DNA of 64,000 bases from NCBI GenBank assembly GCA_033795365.1, contig JARYGU010000005.1, forward strand, positions 186,001 through 250,000, in the 5' to 3' direction. The notes beneath the pieces were generated by a model. It had not been told where the DNA came from. It was given only the letters and a program-made list of their open reading frames with translations, and searched no databases. Shown here one piece after another: positions 62,392 through 64,000 of the stretch. Position 1 is the stretch's first letter; every line of letters begins with the position of its first letter. The position numbers were made by a program, and so were the translations under genes. This DNA comes from JARYGU01 sp033795365. Lineage in GTDB: Bacteria; Pseudomonadota; Alphaproteobacteria; Rhizobiales; Rhizobiaceae.

Positions 62392-63591
62392 ATGGTTTCC
62401 ATAACATCTAACGATAGTCTTCATCGCTTGACCACGGTCCTGACCGGCGAACCTCTGTTGCTCGTTTTCTGCACCGCGGTTCTCCTGATCATTTCCGCGG
62501 CGCTGATCGCTGCCCGCCGCTCGGCCCGTATCCATCGGCAGTCAATCGAAGTCGCCGAGGCACGCTTTAGCGAACTGCTGCGCGCTCAAAACGAGATGCA
62601 GGGCCGGGTTGCGGCAATGGCGGACGTCTTCGGCGCCCGCCAGGCAGAGACGAACCAGGCGATCAATCAGCGGCTCGACGGGCTCACGCAGCGCCTCGGC
62701 CACTCCATCAGCGAACAGACGCGTGCGACGCACGAGAACCTGCGCCGATTGCAGGAGCGGCTTGCCGTGATCGACACCGCGCAGACGAACATACAGTCGC
62801 TCGCCAAGGATGTCGTCGGGTTGCAGGCTATCCTTTCGAACAAGCAGACGCGCGGTGCGTTCGGACAGTCGCGAATGGAAACGATCGTCGCCGACGGCCT
62901 GCCTATGGGCGCCTTTCAATTTCAGGCACAGCTTTCCAACGGATCGCGACCGGATTGTACGATCCGGATGCCGAACGGCCAGCCACCGCTCGTCATCGAC
63001 GCAAAATTCCCTCTGGAAGGCTGGAATGCGATGAGCGGTGCCGCGTCTCCGGAAGCGGCGAAAGCCGCCGCCCAGCAATTCAAGCGCGATATGGAGGTCC
63101 ATATCCGGGATATATCGGAAAAATACCTCATTCCCGGCGAGACGCAGGATACCGCTTTCCTCTTCGTTCCTTCGGAATCGATCTTCGCCGGAATCCACGA
63201 GAATTTCGAAGGCGTGGTCCAACGCGCGCACCGAGCCCGCATCGTCATCGTCTCGCCGTCGCTGCTCCTCCTCTCGATCCAGGTCCTGCAGGCGCTGCTG
63301 AAAGACCAGCGCATGCGGGAGCAGGCCCATGTCATCCAGGGCGAGGTGGTGCGACTGATGGACGACCTGACGCGGCTCGATGACCGGGTGCGAAAGCTCG
63401 CGGGCCACTTTTCCGCCGCCCAACGGGATGTGGACCAGATTCTCACGTCGACCGAGAAGCTCGCGCGGCGCGGCGCGCGCATCGGCGAACTGGAATTCGA
63501 GGCTGCACCCTCCCCTGCCGGTTCTTCCGGAGAACGCTCGGTGGAAAGCCGGACAGGGCAATTGCGCCTGAGGGTGGTTGACGAGGACTAA
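62392..63591 (+). CDS. rmuC: DNA recombination protein RmuC
   Basis: A 399-residue protein. An N-terminal membrane anchor (about residues 18-42) is followed by a long coiled coil (about 45-145) and the RmuC domain, a PD-(D/E)xK-type nuclease fold with LVIDAKFPLEGW near residue 203 and AFLFVPSESIFAGI near residue 260. RmuC limits inversions at short inverted repeats in E. coli; members of the family have also been linked to phage defence. Divergent from def. Confidence 0.93.
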   Translation: MVSITSNDSLHRLTTVLTGEPLLLVFCTAVLLIISAALIAARRSARIHRQSIEVAEARFSELLRAQNEMQGRVAAMADVFGARQAETNQAINQRLDGLTQRLGHSISEQTRATHENLRRLQERLAVIDTAQTNIQSLAKDVVGLQAILSNKQTRGAFGQSRMETIVADGLPMGAFQFQAQLSNGSRPDCTIRMPNGQPPLVIDAKFPLEGWNAMSGAASPEAAKAAAQQFKRDMEVHIRDISEKYLIPGETQDTAFLFVPSESIFAGIHENFEGVVQRAHRARIVIVSPSLLLLSIQVLQALLKDQRMREQAHVIQGEVVRLMDDLTRLDDRVRKLAGHFSAAQRDVDQILTSTEKLARRGARIGELEFEAAPSPAGSSGERSVESRTGQLRLRVVDED

Positions 63592-63639
63592 ACCTATCGG
63601 GCAGTGTCGCGCTACGATTTCAGGGACGGAACCAGCCGA

Positions 63640-64000
63640 ATGATTACAGTTTTCGGATCCATCAATATGGATCTCATTGCCACGACCGAACGCCTGCCGA
63701 AACCGGGAGAAACCGTCGCGGGAGGCAGCTTCTCCACGGCGGCCGGCGGCAAGGGGGCCAATCAGGCTCTGGCCGCAAGCCGCGCCGGCGGTTCGGTCCG
63801 CATGGCAGGAGCCGTCGGGAACGACGGCTTCGCTGCGGATGCCCTCGCGCTCCTGAAGGACGCGGGAGCGAACCTTGAGGCCGTGAAGATTGCCGACGAG
63901 TCCACCGGCACCGCCCATATCCTGGTCGGTGACGACGGAGAAAACGTGATCGTGGTCGTTCCCGGCGCGAACGGCACCGTCAGCGCAGCGGATGCAGAGG
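63640..64000 (+). CDS. rbsK: Ribokinase, first part (cut by the window edge)
   Basis: The first 120 codons of a PfkB-family ribokinase. The start MITVFGSINMDLIATTERLP and the first signature GGKGANQALAASRAGG near residue 36 are typical of RbsK. The reading frame is open to the last base, so the end lies beyond the window; it is not a broken gene. It follows rmuC by 48 bases on the same strand. Confidence 0.92.
   Translation, partial: MITVFGSINMDLIATTERLPKPGETVAGGSFSTAAGGKGANQALAASRAGGSVRMAGAVGNDGFAADALALLKDAGANLEAVKIADESTGTAHILVGDDGENVIVVVPGANGTVSAADAE

Noticed and set aside
63640..64000. A truncated sugar kinase pseudogene
   Set aside because: The frame is open to the last base of the window, so the cut is the window edge.

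Overview
The window reads as a chromosomal stretch of a Sinorhizobium/Ensifer-type alphaproteobacterium (order Rhizobiales). The evidence is the high GC content, the GcrA cell-cycle regulator, the phoR / pstSCAB-phoU-phoB locus with a rhizobial-type Pho box, a PPK2-type polyphosphate kinase beside phoR, and a gene order (argD-argF-hslO, fadD, pgi, frk-pyrE, truA-fmt-def, rmuC, rbsK) that I recall from the S. meliloti chromosome. Short intergenic palindromes of the kind common in rhizobial genomes are also present. No prophage, insertion sequence, CRISPR array, plasmid replication gene or symbiosis island was seen; nearly all of it is ordinary chromosome with a few accessory modules.

Layout. 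0-5 kb: apaG, hslO, arginine genes argF and argD, then gcrA behind a leader rich in GANTC (CcrM) sites. 5-14 kb: the phosphate regulon on the minus strand (phoR, Pho box, pstS-pstC-pstA-pstB-phoU-phoB) with divergent ppk2. 14-17 kb: a membrane protein of unknown function, nitronate monooxygenase, tRNA-Thr(CGT). 17-25 kb: a DctB/DctD-like two-component pair, whose regulator has GAFPGA in place of GAFTGA, an AI-2E-family permease, and a TctC-TctB-TctA tripartite carboxylate transporter. 25-32 kb: 5-formyl-THF cyclo-ligase, fadD, pgi, a hydrolase, frk and pyrE. 32-39.5 kb: a divergent eight-gene module with PxpA, PxpB and PxpC (5-oxoprolinase-type), a biotin carrier, a biotin carboxylase, a second carrier-like protein without the biotinylation lysine, an SDR protein without the usual lysine, and a proline-racemase-family enzyme with a Ser/Cys pair. 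39.6-46 kb: a DUF1236 protein, a hydrolase lipoprotein, tRNA-Arg(ACG), an orphan histidine kinase and a chemotaxis receptor. 46-49.3 kb: rpmH-rnpA-yidC-engB. 49.4-55.6 kb: DUF1269 protein, anti-sigma-like protein, argB, an EamA exporter, a HAD nucleotidase, a secreted protein with eight EF-hands, and a LOG-family protein. 55.8-64 kb: lysine biosynthesis (dapD, dapE), TauE/SafE permease, truA-fmt-def, rmuC and the first part of rbsK.

How parts work together. PhoR, PhoB, PhoU and PstSCAB sense and import phosphate, and PPK2 next to phoR links this to polyphosphate. The Dct-like pair next to TctCBA suggests a sensed and imported carboxylate. The Pxp module combines the two halves of a urea-carboxylase-type carboxyltransferase (PxpB/PxpC) with a dedicated biotin carboxylase and carrier, so it may open a lactam ring by a biotin-dependent route; this is the most promising candidate for an undescribed system here.
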